Part shown: piece by piece, positions 16,295 through 23,843 of the stretch
How positions within the stretch are numbered: position 1 is the stretch's first letter
Layout of the letters: each line of letters starts with the position of its first letter
Source: an uncultured Clostridia bacterium
Lineage (GTDB): Bacteria; Bacillota; Clostridia; Oscillospirales; Ruminococcaceae
Reading direction: 5' to 3'
NCBI GenBank assembly: GCA_947627205.1
Contig: CANQVE010000001.1
Span: 62,001-126,000 of the forward strand
DNA length: 64,000 nucleotides
Position numbers and translations under genes: made by a program
The notes under the pieces: generated by a model
The model's database searches: none
What the model saw: only the letters and a program-made list of their open reading frames with translations
What the model was told of the DNA's origin: nothing

Positions 16295-18562
16295 TTATTG
16301 GAGTATGTTCTCACTAGGCTCCGGCGTTGTTTCAACAGGTTCGCTTGAGCTTTCGACAGGCTCGCTAGAACTCTCGGGGGGAGTTGTACTTTCTACAGGC
16401 TCGCTAGAGCTCTCGGGAGGAGTTGAGCTGGAGCTCGGAGGCGGCGTAGGCGTCGTACTGCTTGACGAAGCAGTATCCGTAAGCTGTTTGAATACGCCGC
16501 TGTTGTTCTGTACTTTACGCTCCTCAAACGAGTCACTGGTAAACGTAATTTTACTCTCGATATAAGTTGCTTCTTTTCCGTTGGCTGTATTTCTGACGAT
16601 TATCGTATAGGTCTTTTGAGTGCCGTTCTGACCTTTTATAGTATAGCTCTGTGTCTTAGACGCCGTAAGACCGACATTTACTGTCTTTGTGCTTGAAAGT
16701 TCTCCGTCAACATACAGTCTGAACTGGAAGTCACCCGAAATACCCTGCGGAAGCGTAAATTCCCATGTGTATTCCTTTTCGGGAAGCTCGCCGCTGCTTA
16801 CTGTAAGGGTTATCTCGGTTCCGGGCATTACCTTTTCATCAGCCTTTATGCTTTGCTTTAATACCTTGCCCTTTTCTTCAATGCTGTCTTCGTACTCTAC
16901 CTTTGGTATAAGACCGTATTCATCACAGCGGTTGAGCGCTTCCTGGAGAGGCATTCCCTCAAGTTTCGGAACGATCTTCATCTTTTCCGCCGCGCCCATG
17001 CTTACATAAACAACGACTGTCGAACCCTGCTCCGCAAATTCATGTGCGGGAGGTTCTGTCGAAATTACTCTTCCCTCGGCTATTTCGTCGCTTTCCATAC
17101 TCGAAACTTTGACTTTAAAGCCGTCTCTTTCGAGCTGTTTCTTTACAGCCTCATAATCTCTGTCATGAAAATCCTGGATCTCGACCTTTCTGTTGCCCAT
17201 ACTTACTTTTACTACTATAGTAGAGCCGATCTTTACCATTCTTCCCTCGACAGTACCCTGCTCAAATATATATCCCTCGGCATACTCGCTGCTGTATTCG
17301 TCCTGTTTTACAAGAGTCATAAGAGTGCCGTCTTCATATTCTTTGCTGGCTTCTGCCCATGTCTTTCCGATAAGCTGAGGCATTGCAAACTCGCCGTTTT
17401 CAACAACAACGCCGTGGAGAGTGCCGTTGCTCGAAGAACTGCTGTTGCCTCCCTTATCGAAACGCTGAGATAACAGCATAAGGATAAGGAACACAGCCGC
17501 GACAACGATCGCCGCGCCTACTGCAAACAAAATAGGAATGACGGGCGAACGGCGTTCTTCTACCTCTTCTTCGTCGTCATCATATTCCTCGTCTTCATAC
17601 TCCTCGTCTTCGTCCTCGTAATCTTCCATTTTTACGGGAACACGAACTTTCTCCGCTTCGGAAACAGGCGAAAGAGTCATAGAAGATTTAGAACTGCTCT
17701 CTGCCGCACCCGGCTTATAATCGAAAACCATTCCGGGGTTGTTCTTGAATTCTTCGAGGTCGGTTATCATCTCTCCCGCAGTCTGATAACGCGCGGTAGG
17801 ATCTTTCTGCATAGCCTTTAAAACTATCTGCTCCAACCCCTCGGGGATAGTTTCGTTTATTTCCGTAGGACGCTTCGGGGCAGTCTGCATATGCTTAAGC
17901 GCAATAGCTACAGCCGTATCTCCGTCAAACGGCTTCTTTCCCGTAAGCATTTCATAGAGCGCAACGCCTACGGAATAGATATCGCTTCTCTCGTCCGTAA
18001 GGTCGCCCCTTGCCTGTTCGGGGCTTATATAATGCACAGAACCTATTGTCTTATCGGACACGGTATTGTTGTTCTCGCGGTTGAAGCGGGCAATGCCGAA
18101 ATCCATGACCTTTATTGTTCCGTCGCTTAAGAGCATGATATTCGAGCTTTTTATGTCGCGGTGGACAATGCCCCTGTCGTGAGCATGACGGAGCGCCTTT
18201 AGTATCTGGATAGTGAACATAACGGCATAATTCCATTTCAGAACGCCCTGCTGTTCAATATATTCCGTAAGCGTTATCCCGTCTACATATTCCATGACGA
18301 TAAACTGCACCTTATCGGTAAATCCGACGTCATAGATCTTTACGATATTCGGGTGTGAAAGCAGAGCTATAGCCTTGCTCTCATTGCGAAAACGGCGAAG
18401 AAACTCATCGCTCCCCGCAAACTCCGTTTTAAGGATCTTTACGGCGACCGTTCTATCCTCCTGGATATCTCTCGCGCGGTAAATTTCCGCCATTCCGCCG
18501 ACGCCTATAAGCTCTAAAAGCTCATATCGTCCGTCCAGCTTTTTTCCGATATTACTGTCCAT
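16295..18562 (-). CDS. prkC: PASTA-domain Ser/Thr protein kinase
   Basis: 755 aa membrane kinase of the PrkC/Stk family, which senses cell-wall fragments and regulates growth and envelope synthesis. The kinase domain (about residues 5-270) has GVGGMAEIY, VAVKIL, HRDIKSSNIML and DFGIAR. An acidic juxtamembrane stretch (EDEDEEYEDEE near 320) precedes one transmembrane helix near 345. Three PASTA repeats follow, then an Ig-like domain and a Ser/Pro/Thr tail with repeated PPESSSEPVE units. The start is the ATG at 18562 after AAAGGGG; an upstream GTG lacks a ribosome site. It has its own promoter although it lies downstream of its phosphatase gene. Confidence 0.94.
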   Translation of the reverse strand: MDSNIGKKLDGRYELLELIGVGGMAEIYRARDIQEDRTVAVKILKTEFAGSDEFLRRFRNESKAIALLSHPNIVKIYDVGFTDKVQFIVMEYVDGITLTEYIEQQGVLKWNYAVMFTIQILKALRHAHDRGIVHRDIKSSNIMLLSDGTIKVMDFGIARFNRENNNTVSDKTIGSVHYISPEQARGDLTDERSDIYSVGVALYEMLTGKKPFDGDTAVAIALKHMQTAPKRPTEINETIPEGLEQIVLKAMQKDPTARYQTAGEMITDLEEFKNNPGMVFDYKPGAAESSSKSSMTLSPVSEAEKVRVPVKMEDYEDEDEEYEDEEYDDDEEEVEERRSPVIPILFAVGAAIVVAAVFLILMLLSQRFDKGGNSSSSSNGTLHGVVVENGEFAMPQLIGKTWAEASKEYEDGTLMTLVKQDEYSSEYAEGYIFEQGTVEGRMVKIGSTIVVKVSMGNRKVEIQDFHDRDYEAVKKQLERDGFKVKVSSMESDEIAEGRVISTEPPAHEFAEQGSTVVVYVSMGAAEKMKIVPKLEGMPLQEALNRCDEYGLIPKVEYEDSIEEKGKVLKQSIKADEKVMPGTEITLTVSSGELPEKEYTWEFTLPQGISGDFQFRLYVDGELSSTKTVNVGLTASKTQSYTIKGQNGTQKTYTIIVRNTANGKEATYIESKITFTSDSFEERKVQNNSGVFKQLTDTASSSSTTPTPPPSSSSTPPESSSEPVESTTPPESSSEPVESSSEPVETTPEPSENILQ

Positions 18563-18622
18563 TATAATCTTTTCCCCTTTTGATCGCACATGTTTCTGAG
18601 CATAAATACCTATACATTCTAT

Positions 18623-18651
18623 ATTATACCACAGTTTTCAGCAAAAGTCAA
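18623..18651 (-). promoter_or_regulatory. SigA promoter of prkC-rsgA
   Basis: TTGACT (18646-18651) and TATAAT (18623-18628) on the minus strand, 17-bp spacer. The predicted start is near 18616, giving a leader of about 54 nt. It shows that prkC can be transcribed apart from prpC. Confidence 0.8.
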
Positions 18652-18663
18652 CCTTTTTTTCGG

Positions 18664-18702
18664 CTGTTACCAAACTGTAACCAAACTGTAATAAAACTGT
18701 AA
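18664..18702 (-). promoter_or_regulatory. Four 11-bp-phased direct boxes upstream of prkC promoter
   Basis: Reading the minus strand, TTACAG occurs three times and TAACAG once. On the plus strand these are CTGTTA at 18664 and CTGTAA at 18675, 18686 and 18697, each exactly 11 bp apart. They sit about 48-86 bp before the predicted start. This phasing and position match activator sites for PhoB/OmpR-family response regulators. Confidence 0.65.
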
Positions 18703-18731
18703 TAAATCAGCCTGTCAATAAAGCCGTGTCT

Positions 18732-19469
18732 TTATACCGATATAAGCGCAACGGATACATTGTCGTGTCCGCCGTTATCGTTTGCATATTCCACAAGTCT
18801 GCGGCAGCAATCGCGCGGCTTATTGTCAAAACAGATGTCAAGTATATCGAGGTCGTCGCCGTATGCCGAAAGTCCGTCACTGCACAAAAGCAGCATATCC
18901 CCGTCGTTTAAGTCAAGCTCGAAATAATCGGGGATTATCTCATCGTCTGCTCCCACGGCGCGCGTTATTTTGCTTCTTTTCGGGTGAGTCTTGGCTTCTT
19001 CTTCGGTTATGATCCCCTTATCCACAAGCTCGCGGACATGAGAATGATCTTTTGTTATCTGCCTTATACATTCGTCATCGCCCTCGCAGAAGAGCTGGTA
19101 TGCTCTGCTGTCGCCTACGTTTATTATATGCGCGGTATTTTTATATACGATAGCGGCAACGCAGGTTGTTCCCATTATTTCGTCTTCTTTTTCTTTGGGA
19201 TAGCCGCGCAAAATAGAGTTTGCCGCGACAACAGCCGTTATGAGCAGATTTCGTATGGCGTTGCTTCCGAGGTCTTCGTTAAAATATTCTTTTATTCTTT
19301 GCGACACCATATCCACCGCGAGCTTGCTCGCAAGTCCTCCGCGGCTCTCGCCGCCCATTCCGTCGCATAAAACGGCAGCGCAGGCATTCGGAGAAAGTAT
19401 TTCTCCCCAGACGCTGTCCTGATTTTCTGTTCTTTCAAGACCAATATCCGTTTTAGAATATATTTCCAT
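18732..19469 (-). CDS. prpC: PP2C-family Ser/Thr phosphatase, PrpC/Stp type
   Basis: 245 aa metal-dependent phosphatase that reverses PrkC phosphorylation. Conserved PPM motifs are visible: TDIGLERTENQDS near residue 6 (metal Asp), LCDGMGGESRGGLAS near 36, NVGDSRAY near 121, ITKDHS, LCSDGLSA near 198 and GGHDNVSV at the end. The start is the ATG at 19469 with AAAGGGG 6 nt upstream; the open frame continues 61 codons further but into rlmN and without a ribosome site. It precedes prkC by 169 nt that hold a separate prkC promoter. Confidence 0.93.
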   Translation of the reverse strand: MEIYSKTDIGLERTENQDSVWGEILSPNACAAVLCDGMGGESRGGLASKLAVDMVSQRIKEYFNEDLGSNAIRNLLITAVVAANSILRGYPKEKEDEIMGTTCVAAIVYKNTAHIINVGDSRAYQLFCEGDDECIRQITKDHSHVRELVDKGIITEEEAKTHPKRSKITRAVGADDEIIPDYFELDLNDGDMLLLCSDGLSAYGDDLDILDICFDNKPRDCCRRLVEYANDNGGHDNVSVALISV

Positions 19470-19549
19470 AATACACCCCTTTTCAGCAGGAAGTTTTGCT
19501 GTGATGTTATCCGTTAATTTGCTGTAGTGTTCAGAAATTGTTTTAATTG

Positions 19550-20575
19550 TTAAGTTTTTTCTTCCAGGTCGTCGCGCCGAAGCTGGCCGCAAGCCGCGTT
19601 TATATCCGCTCCTAGAGTTCTGCGGACAGTTGCGTTGAGTCCCGCCGCGCAAAGCCGCTTTTGAAATCTCTCGACCGAACGGCTTTTTCTGTATTCGCGC
19701 TCTTTAACTTCGTTTATCGGTATAAGGTTTACATGGCAGTTTTTACCTCTGAGAAGCCTTATAAGCTCGTCCGCCGACACGTCATCATCGTTTACGCCCT
19801 CTATAAGAGAATACTCGAACGAAATTCTGCGCCCCGTGGCTTCAAAATAATCGTCGCAGGCTTTCATCAATGTTTTGAGGTCATAGCGCTTGTTTATCGG
19901 CATTATCTCGTTTCGCTTTGCGTCTGTCGCCGCATGGAGCGACACAGAAAGCGTAACGCCGAGCTTCATTTCCGAAAGCTCGTATATCTTATCCACCACT
20001 CCGCAGGTAGAAAGCGAAACTCTTCTGAGGCTGAACCCGCTCTCTGAAAGTATCTTTAAAAACTTTACCACGTTTTCAAAATTGTCGAGAGGCTCGCCTA
20101 TGCCCATAAGAACTATGCTGTCAACGGGTTTTCCGCTGTCGCGCTCGCTTTCGTATATCTGACCGAGAATTTCCGAGGGATTTAAATTCCTTATCCAGCC
20201 TGCTATGGTAGATGCGCAGAACTTACACCCCATTTTACAGCCTACCTGCGTCGAAACACAAAGACTGTTTCCGTGGTTATACTCCATAAGCACGCTTTCT
20301 ACCGACGAGCCGTCGATTAGTCCATACAGATATTTTACAGTATTATCTATACGGCTTACAAGTCTTTTTTTTATTTTTGGACGATATATACAAAACTTTT
20401 CGGAAAGCTGTTCGCGGAACTGTGCAGAAATATTGCTCATCTGAGCAAATTCGCTGACTTTTTTTATATGAAGCCACTCGAAGATCTGTTTTGCTCTGAA
20501 TTTTTTCTCGCCCATTGAGCAGATCTGCTCGGTCAGTTCATCAAGCGAAAGCGAGAGAATGTCTGTTTTTTCCAT
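19550..20575 (-). CDS. rlmN: 23S rRNA (A2503-C2) / tRNA methyltransferase RlmN
   Basis: 341 aa radical-SAM enzyme that methylates C2 of A2503 in 23S rRNA and A37 of some tRNAs. The cluster motif is CKMGCKFCAS near residue 112. The motif GIGEPLDNF near 157 and SLHA are typical. The catalytic Cys pair is the Cys in LSTCGVVDKI mid-protein and the C-terminal Cys of DINAACGQL. The size is slightly short but complete. It lies 7 nt after rsmB and is followed after 80 nt by prpC, as in Bacillus. Confidence 0.94.
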   Translation of the reverse strand: MEKTDILSLSLDELTEQICSMGEKKFRAKQIFEWLHIKKVSEFAQMSNISAQFREQLSEKFCIYRPKIKKRLVSRIDNTVKYLYGLIDGSSVESVLMEYNHGNSLCVSTQVGCKMGCKFCASTIAGWIRNLNPSEILGQIYESERDSGKPVDSIVLMGIGEPLDNFENVVKFLKILSESGFSLRRVSLSTCGVVDKIYELSEMKLGVTLSVSLHAATDAKRNEIMPINKRYDLKTLMKACDDYFEATGRRISFEYSLIEGVNDDDVSADELIRLLRGKNCHVNLIPINEVKEREYRKSRSVERFQKRLCAAGLNATVRRTLGADINAACGQLRRDDLEEKT

Positions 20576-20582
20576 AAGCTCC

Positions 20583-21902
20583 TCATTTTATGCGTCTGAA
20601 TGCCGCAGTAAAAAATCCGTCTCCGCCGTCTTTTTCGGGGAAGAATGTTCTCATGGGGCTGTTTACTGCGTTTTCATACGGGATAGGCTGTACAATGGGA
20701 GAAAACTCGGGGTGGTCTTGTGCAAAAGCCTGCGCGACGTCGTCGTTCTCGCGGCGCGAAAGAGTGCAGGTCGAATAGACAAGCGTTCCTCCGACTTTTA
20801 CATACTGCGACGACACCTCAAGAATTGCTCTCTGAAGCGTAGGGAGATCATCAAACTCGCTCTCGGATTTATACTTTATCTCGGGCTTGCGGCGGATAAC
20901 GCCAAGTCCCGAACACGGAACGTCGCACAACACCCTGTCAGCCTTTGGAAGCGTTTCATCAAACCTGACGGCGTTGTTCTGTCTTGCTTCTATTATCCTT
21001 AAACCCAAGCGCTTTGCGCCCTCGGCTATAAGGTCCGTTCTCGCGTCGTAGAGGTCGAGGCTGTAAATATGTCCGTTGTTTCCCATAAGCTCCGCCATTG
21101 TAAAGGATTTTCCTCCGGGAGCGGCGCACATATCTATGACCGTTTCATTTACTATCGGTCTTAATGTAAGACAGCACAGCTGGCTCGAAACGTCCTGTAT
21201 ATGGAACAGACCGTTTTTAAAGGCTTTGAGCTTTTCTATATCCCCTATTTTATTCAGCTTTATACAGCCGCTGAGCTTTGGATTTATCTGTGCCGAAACG
21301 CCCTCTTTTTTGAGCGCGTCTACAAGATCCTCATCTGTAGTCTTGTAGGTATTTACCCTTGCATAGAGCGGAGGAGCGCCGAGAGATGCTTCTAATGCTT
21401 TTACGGCATTTTCCTCGCCGTATTCGTTTTTCCATTTTCTCGCCAGCCATACAGGGCAGGAATACTCTATCGAAAGCCTTTCTTCATCAGAAAGTCCCTC
21501 GTATGAAACTTCCTTATTCTTTCTCAGAAAACTTCGGAGTATGCCGTTTACATAGCCCTCGGAGCTGTAGAGCTTCATCTGTCTGCAAAGTTTTACGCTT
21601 TCGTTTACAGCGGCGCTTTCGGGTATTGACGGCATATACAAAAGCTGATAAAACCCTACGCGCAATATCGTCGCAGTCTCTGCTTCTATCTCTTCAAAGT
21701 GTATCCTGCTGTTCTGCGCAATAATATAATCCAGCGTCATTTTCCGCTCCGTAACGCCGTAAAACAGCGCCGCGGCAAATGCTTTGTCGCGCTCGGAAAG
21801 TCCCTGTTCGGAAAGTTCCTTATCGAGCAGGATATTTGAATACGCTTTTCCGCTGTCCATTTTCAGCAACAGCTTCACCGCCGTATATCGTGCGTTTGCC
21901 AT
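20583..21902 (-). CDS. rsmB: 16S rRNA (C967-C5) methyltransferase RsmB
   Basis: 439 aa. The N-terminal NusB-like RNA-binding domain (about residues 1-140) begins ARYTAVKLLLKM. The methyltransferase domain carries the SAM site VIDMCAAPGGKSFTMAEL near 255, the motif CDVPCSGLGVIRR near 326 with one active-site Cys, and YSTCTLSRRENDD near 383 with the second. It methylates C967 of 16S rRNA. It lies 30 nt after fmt and 7 nt before rlmN, the standard order in this cluster. Confidence 0.95.
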   Translation of the reverse strand: MANARYTAVKLLLKMDSGKAYSNILLDKELSEQGLSERDKAFAAALFYGVTERKMTLDYIIAQNSRIHFEEIEAETATILRVGFYQLLYMPSIPESAAVNESVKLCRQMKLYSSEGYVNGILRSFLRKNKEVSYEGLSDEERLSIEYSCPVWLARKWKNEYGEENAVKALEASLGAPPLYARVNTYKTTDEDLVDALKKEGVSAQINPKLSGCIKLNKIGDIEKLKAFKNGLFHIQDVSSQLCCLTLRPIVNETVIDMCAAPGGKSFTMAELMGNNGHIYSLDLYDARTDLIAEGAKRLGLRIIEARQNNAVRFDETLPKADRVLCDVPCSGLGVIRRKPEIKYKSESEFDDLPTLQRAILEVSSQYVKVGGTLVYSTCTLSRRENDDVAQAFAQDHPEFSPIVQPIPYENAVNSPMRTFFPEKDGGDGFFTAAFRRIK

Positions 21903-21932
21903 TTTCTTCTCCTAAACAAATCGGTGGTTCGT

Positions 21933-22877
21933 TTATTTTCCGAGCCTTGTTCCCTTTTCTACTTTCTTTCCGCGAAGAAAATCCTCCGTTTTCATTCTCT
22001 TTGAGCCCTCGAGCTGTATCTCTTTAAGCTCGATACAGCGGCCGTCGCCGCAGGCTATCAGAAGCCGTTTTTCATCTGTGACCGTTCCCGCAGGAAGCCC
22101 CGTCATCTCGTCTGTGAGCGTCGAACGATAGAGCTTCATACGTTTTCCGTTTAAAAATGTATAAGCACACGGAGCATCAGCCATTGCGCGGATAAAATCG
22201 TGCACCTGCTTTGCGGGCTTTGAAAAATCCGTCAGAAGTTCTTCTTTCGTTATCTTTTCGGCATAGCTGGGGGTTTTGCAATACTCCTGACTGCTGTAAA
22301 AAGCGGTGTTTGTTTCGAGCTTTATGAGCGTCTGCGCCAGAAGCTCCGCGCCTCTCACGGCAAATATATCCGTAAGTTCGCTTCCCGTCATATCGGGATC
22401 TATCGGCTGTTCAAAGGTCATGATAACGTCTCCCGTATCAAGTCCCTCGTCCATTTTCATAGTGCATACTCCCGACAGCTTTTCGCCGTTTTGTATACAG
22501 CGCTGTATAGGCGCGGCTCCGCGGTATTTCGGCAAAAGAGAAGCATGCAGATTTATACACCCGTATACCGGAAGCTCCAGGACTCTTTTCGGAAGTATCT
22601 GTCCGTATGCAACAACGACTATAACGTCGGGCTTTAAAGAGCGCAATACTTCGAGCGACTTTTCCGCGTCCTCTCCGCGTTTAAGCGAAATCGGCTGATA
22701 AACGGGGATACCGTATTCCTCCGCGAGCTTTTTGACGGGAGAGGCTTCGAGCTTTTGCCCGCGGTTTTTAACTTTGTCGGGCTGTGTAAAAACCGCCGCT
22801 ATTTCAAATCCCACTTCTTTCAGATAGCCGAGGCTTTTTGCCGCTATCTCGGGAGTTCCCATAAAAACGACTTTCAT
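21933..22877 (-). CDS. fmt: Methionyl-tRNA formyltransferase
   Basis: 314 aa. Formylates initiator Met-tRNA using 10-formyl-tetrahydrofolate. It starts MKVVFMGTPEIAAKSL. The signature CINLHASLLPKYRGAAPIQR near residue 104 holds the catalytic Asn-His, and the Asp follows in MDEGLDTGDVI. The C-terminal OB-like domain recognises the acceptor stem. It lies directly after the two peptide deformylase genes whose products remove the formyl group, 26 nt from the nearer one. Confidence 0.96.
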   Translation of the reverse strand: MKVVFMGTPEIAAKSLGYLKEVGFEIAAVFTQPDKVKNRGQKLEASPVKKLAEEYGIPVYQPISLKRGEDAEKSLEVLRSLKPDVIVVVAYGQILPKRVLELPVYGCINLHASLLPKYRGAAPIQRCIQNGEKLSGVCTMKMDEGLDTGDVIMTFEQPIDPDMTGSELTDIFAVRGAELLAQTLIKLETNTAFYSSQEYCKTPSYAEKITKEELLTDFSKPAKQVHDFIRAMADAPCAYTFLNGKRMKLYRSTLTDEMTGLPAGTVTDEKRLLIACGDGRCIELKEIQLEGSKRMKTEDFLRGKKVEKGTRLGK

Positions 22878-22903
22878 ATACCAAACCTCATTTCAAATGC
22901 TTT

Positions 22904-23362
22904 TTACTCGTCCTCTGCCCATTCTATCACCTTGTCTTTATAGAGAATGCCGTTCAGATGGTCTGTTTCGTGGCAGAATGCCCGCGCCAGAAGCTCTTTT
23001 ACATGGTATCTGTGGAGCTTTCCGAAACGGTCATACGCTTTTGCGCGGACATACATAGGTCTGCGGACTATGCCTCGCTTATGCGGATATGAAAGACAGC
23101 CCTCGGCTTCTTCCTGTTTTCCCCACATTGACGTTATGATAGGGTTAATAAGCTCCAGCTTTCCCGCTTTTCCTCCCGTATCTATAACGACAACGCGCTT
23201 TAAAACGCCTACTTGCGGCGCAGCAAGACCTATGCCCTCCGCATTTTTCATCGTTTCATACATATCGTCAAGAAGCTCCCAAAGCTCCTCGTCGAATTTC
23301 TCCACTTTTTCCGAATGTTCACGAAGAATGGGGTTATCAAAAGTAAGAATTTCTCTTATCAT
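22904..23362 (-). CDS. def: Peptide deformylase, paralogue 1
   Basis: 152 aa metalloenzyme removing the N-formyl group of nascent proteins. All three motifs are intact: GIGLAAPQVGV near residue 44, EAEGCLSYPH near 86 (metal Cys), and FCHETDHLNGILY near 128 (HExDH, with Thr at x). The protein ends WAEDE. It is four bases downstream of a second complete def gene, so both are likely translated from one mRNA. It is closest to fmt. Which of the two is the main cellular enzyme cannot be told from sequence. Confidence 0.95.
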   Translation of the reverse strand: MIREILTFDNPILREHSEKVEKFDEELWELLDDMYETMKNAEGIGLAAPQVGVLKRVVVIDTGGKAGKLELINPIITSMWGKQEEAEGCLSYPHKRGIVRRPMYVRAKAYDRFGKLHRYHVKELLARAFCHETDHLNGILYKDKVIEWAEDE

Positions 23363-23366
23363 TTTT

Positions 23367-23831
23367 TCACGACCTTTTTGCTATGTCCTGTTTTACTCTG
23401 TCAATAAACAATATCCCGTCGAGATGATCGACCTCGTGGCAAATTGCCCTCGCAAGCAGGTCGCTTCCTTTAAGCTCAAACTCTTTTCCCGTCCTGTCGA
23501 ATGCCTTTACCGTTACGGTCTGTGGGCGCTCGACCTCGCACCATTCTCCGGGAGCCGAAAGACAGCCCTCTCTCCCCACCTGAACGCCCTCGGTCTTTAT
23601 TATAACAGGATTTATAAGCTCTATAACGCCTTTTTCGTCGTGGACATCTATAACGATCGCCCTGCGCAATATCCCGACCTGCGGCGCGGCAAGACCGACT
23701 CCGTCAGCCTCTTTCAATGTTTCCGCCATATCGTCGAGGAGCTGTGCCAGCTTTTCGTCAAAGGCAGTGACCTCACGGCACTTTTTTCTCAATACATCTT
23801 CGCCGAATTTTAATATTTCTCTTAAAGCCAT
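23367..23831 (-). CDS. def: Peptide deformylase, paralogue 2
   Basis: 154 aa with the motifs GVGLAAPQVGIL near residue 44, GREGCLSAPG near 87 and ICHEVDHLDGILF near 130, all compatible with activity. It starts MALREILKFGEDVLRKKC. It differs clearly from its neighbour outside the motifs (for instance CREVTAFDE against SEKVEKFDE), so this is an old duplication or a retained second type, not a recent copy. It lies 12 nt after priA and 4 nt before paralogue 1. Confidence 0.95.
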   Translation of the reverse strand: MALREILKFGEDVLRKKCREVTAFDEKLAQLLDDMAETLKEADGVGLAAPQVGILRRAIVIDVHDEKGVIELINPVIIKTEGVQVGREGCLSAPGEWCEVERPQTVTVKAFDRTGKEFELKGSDLLARAICHEVDHLDGILFIDRVKQDIAKRS

Positions 23832-23843
23832 ATTACTGTCCTT

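Noticed and set aside
19470-19652. N-terminal extension of prpC by 61 codons
   Set aside because: The extension overlaps rlmN, is Arg/Gly rich without family similarity, and the internal ATG has a strong ribosome site.
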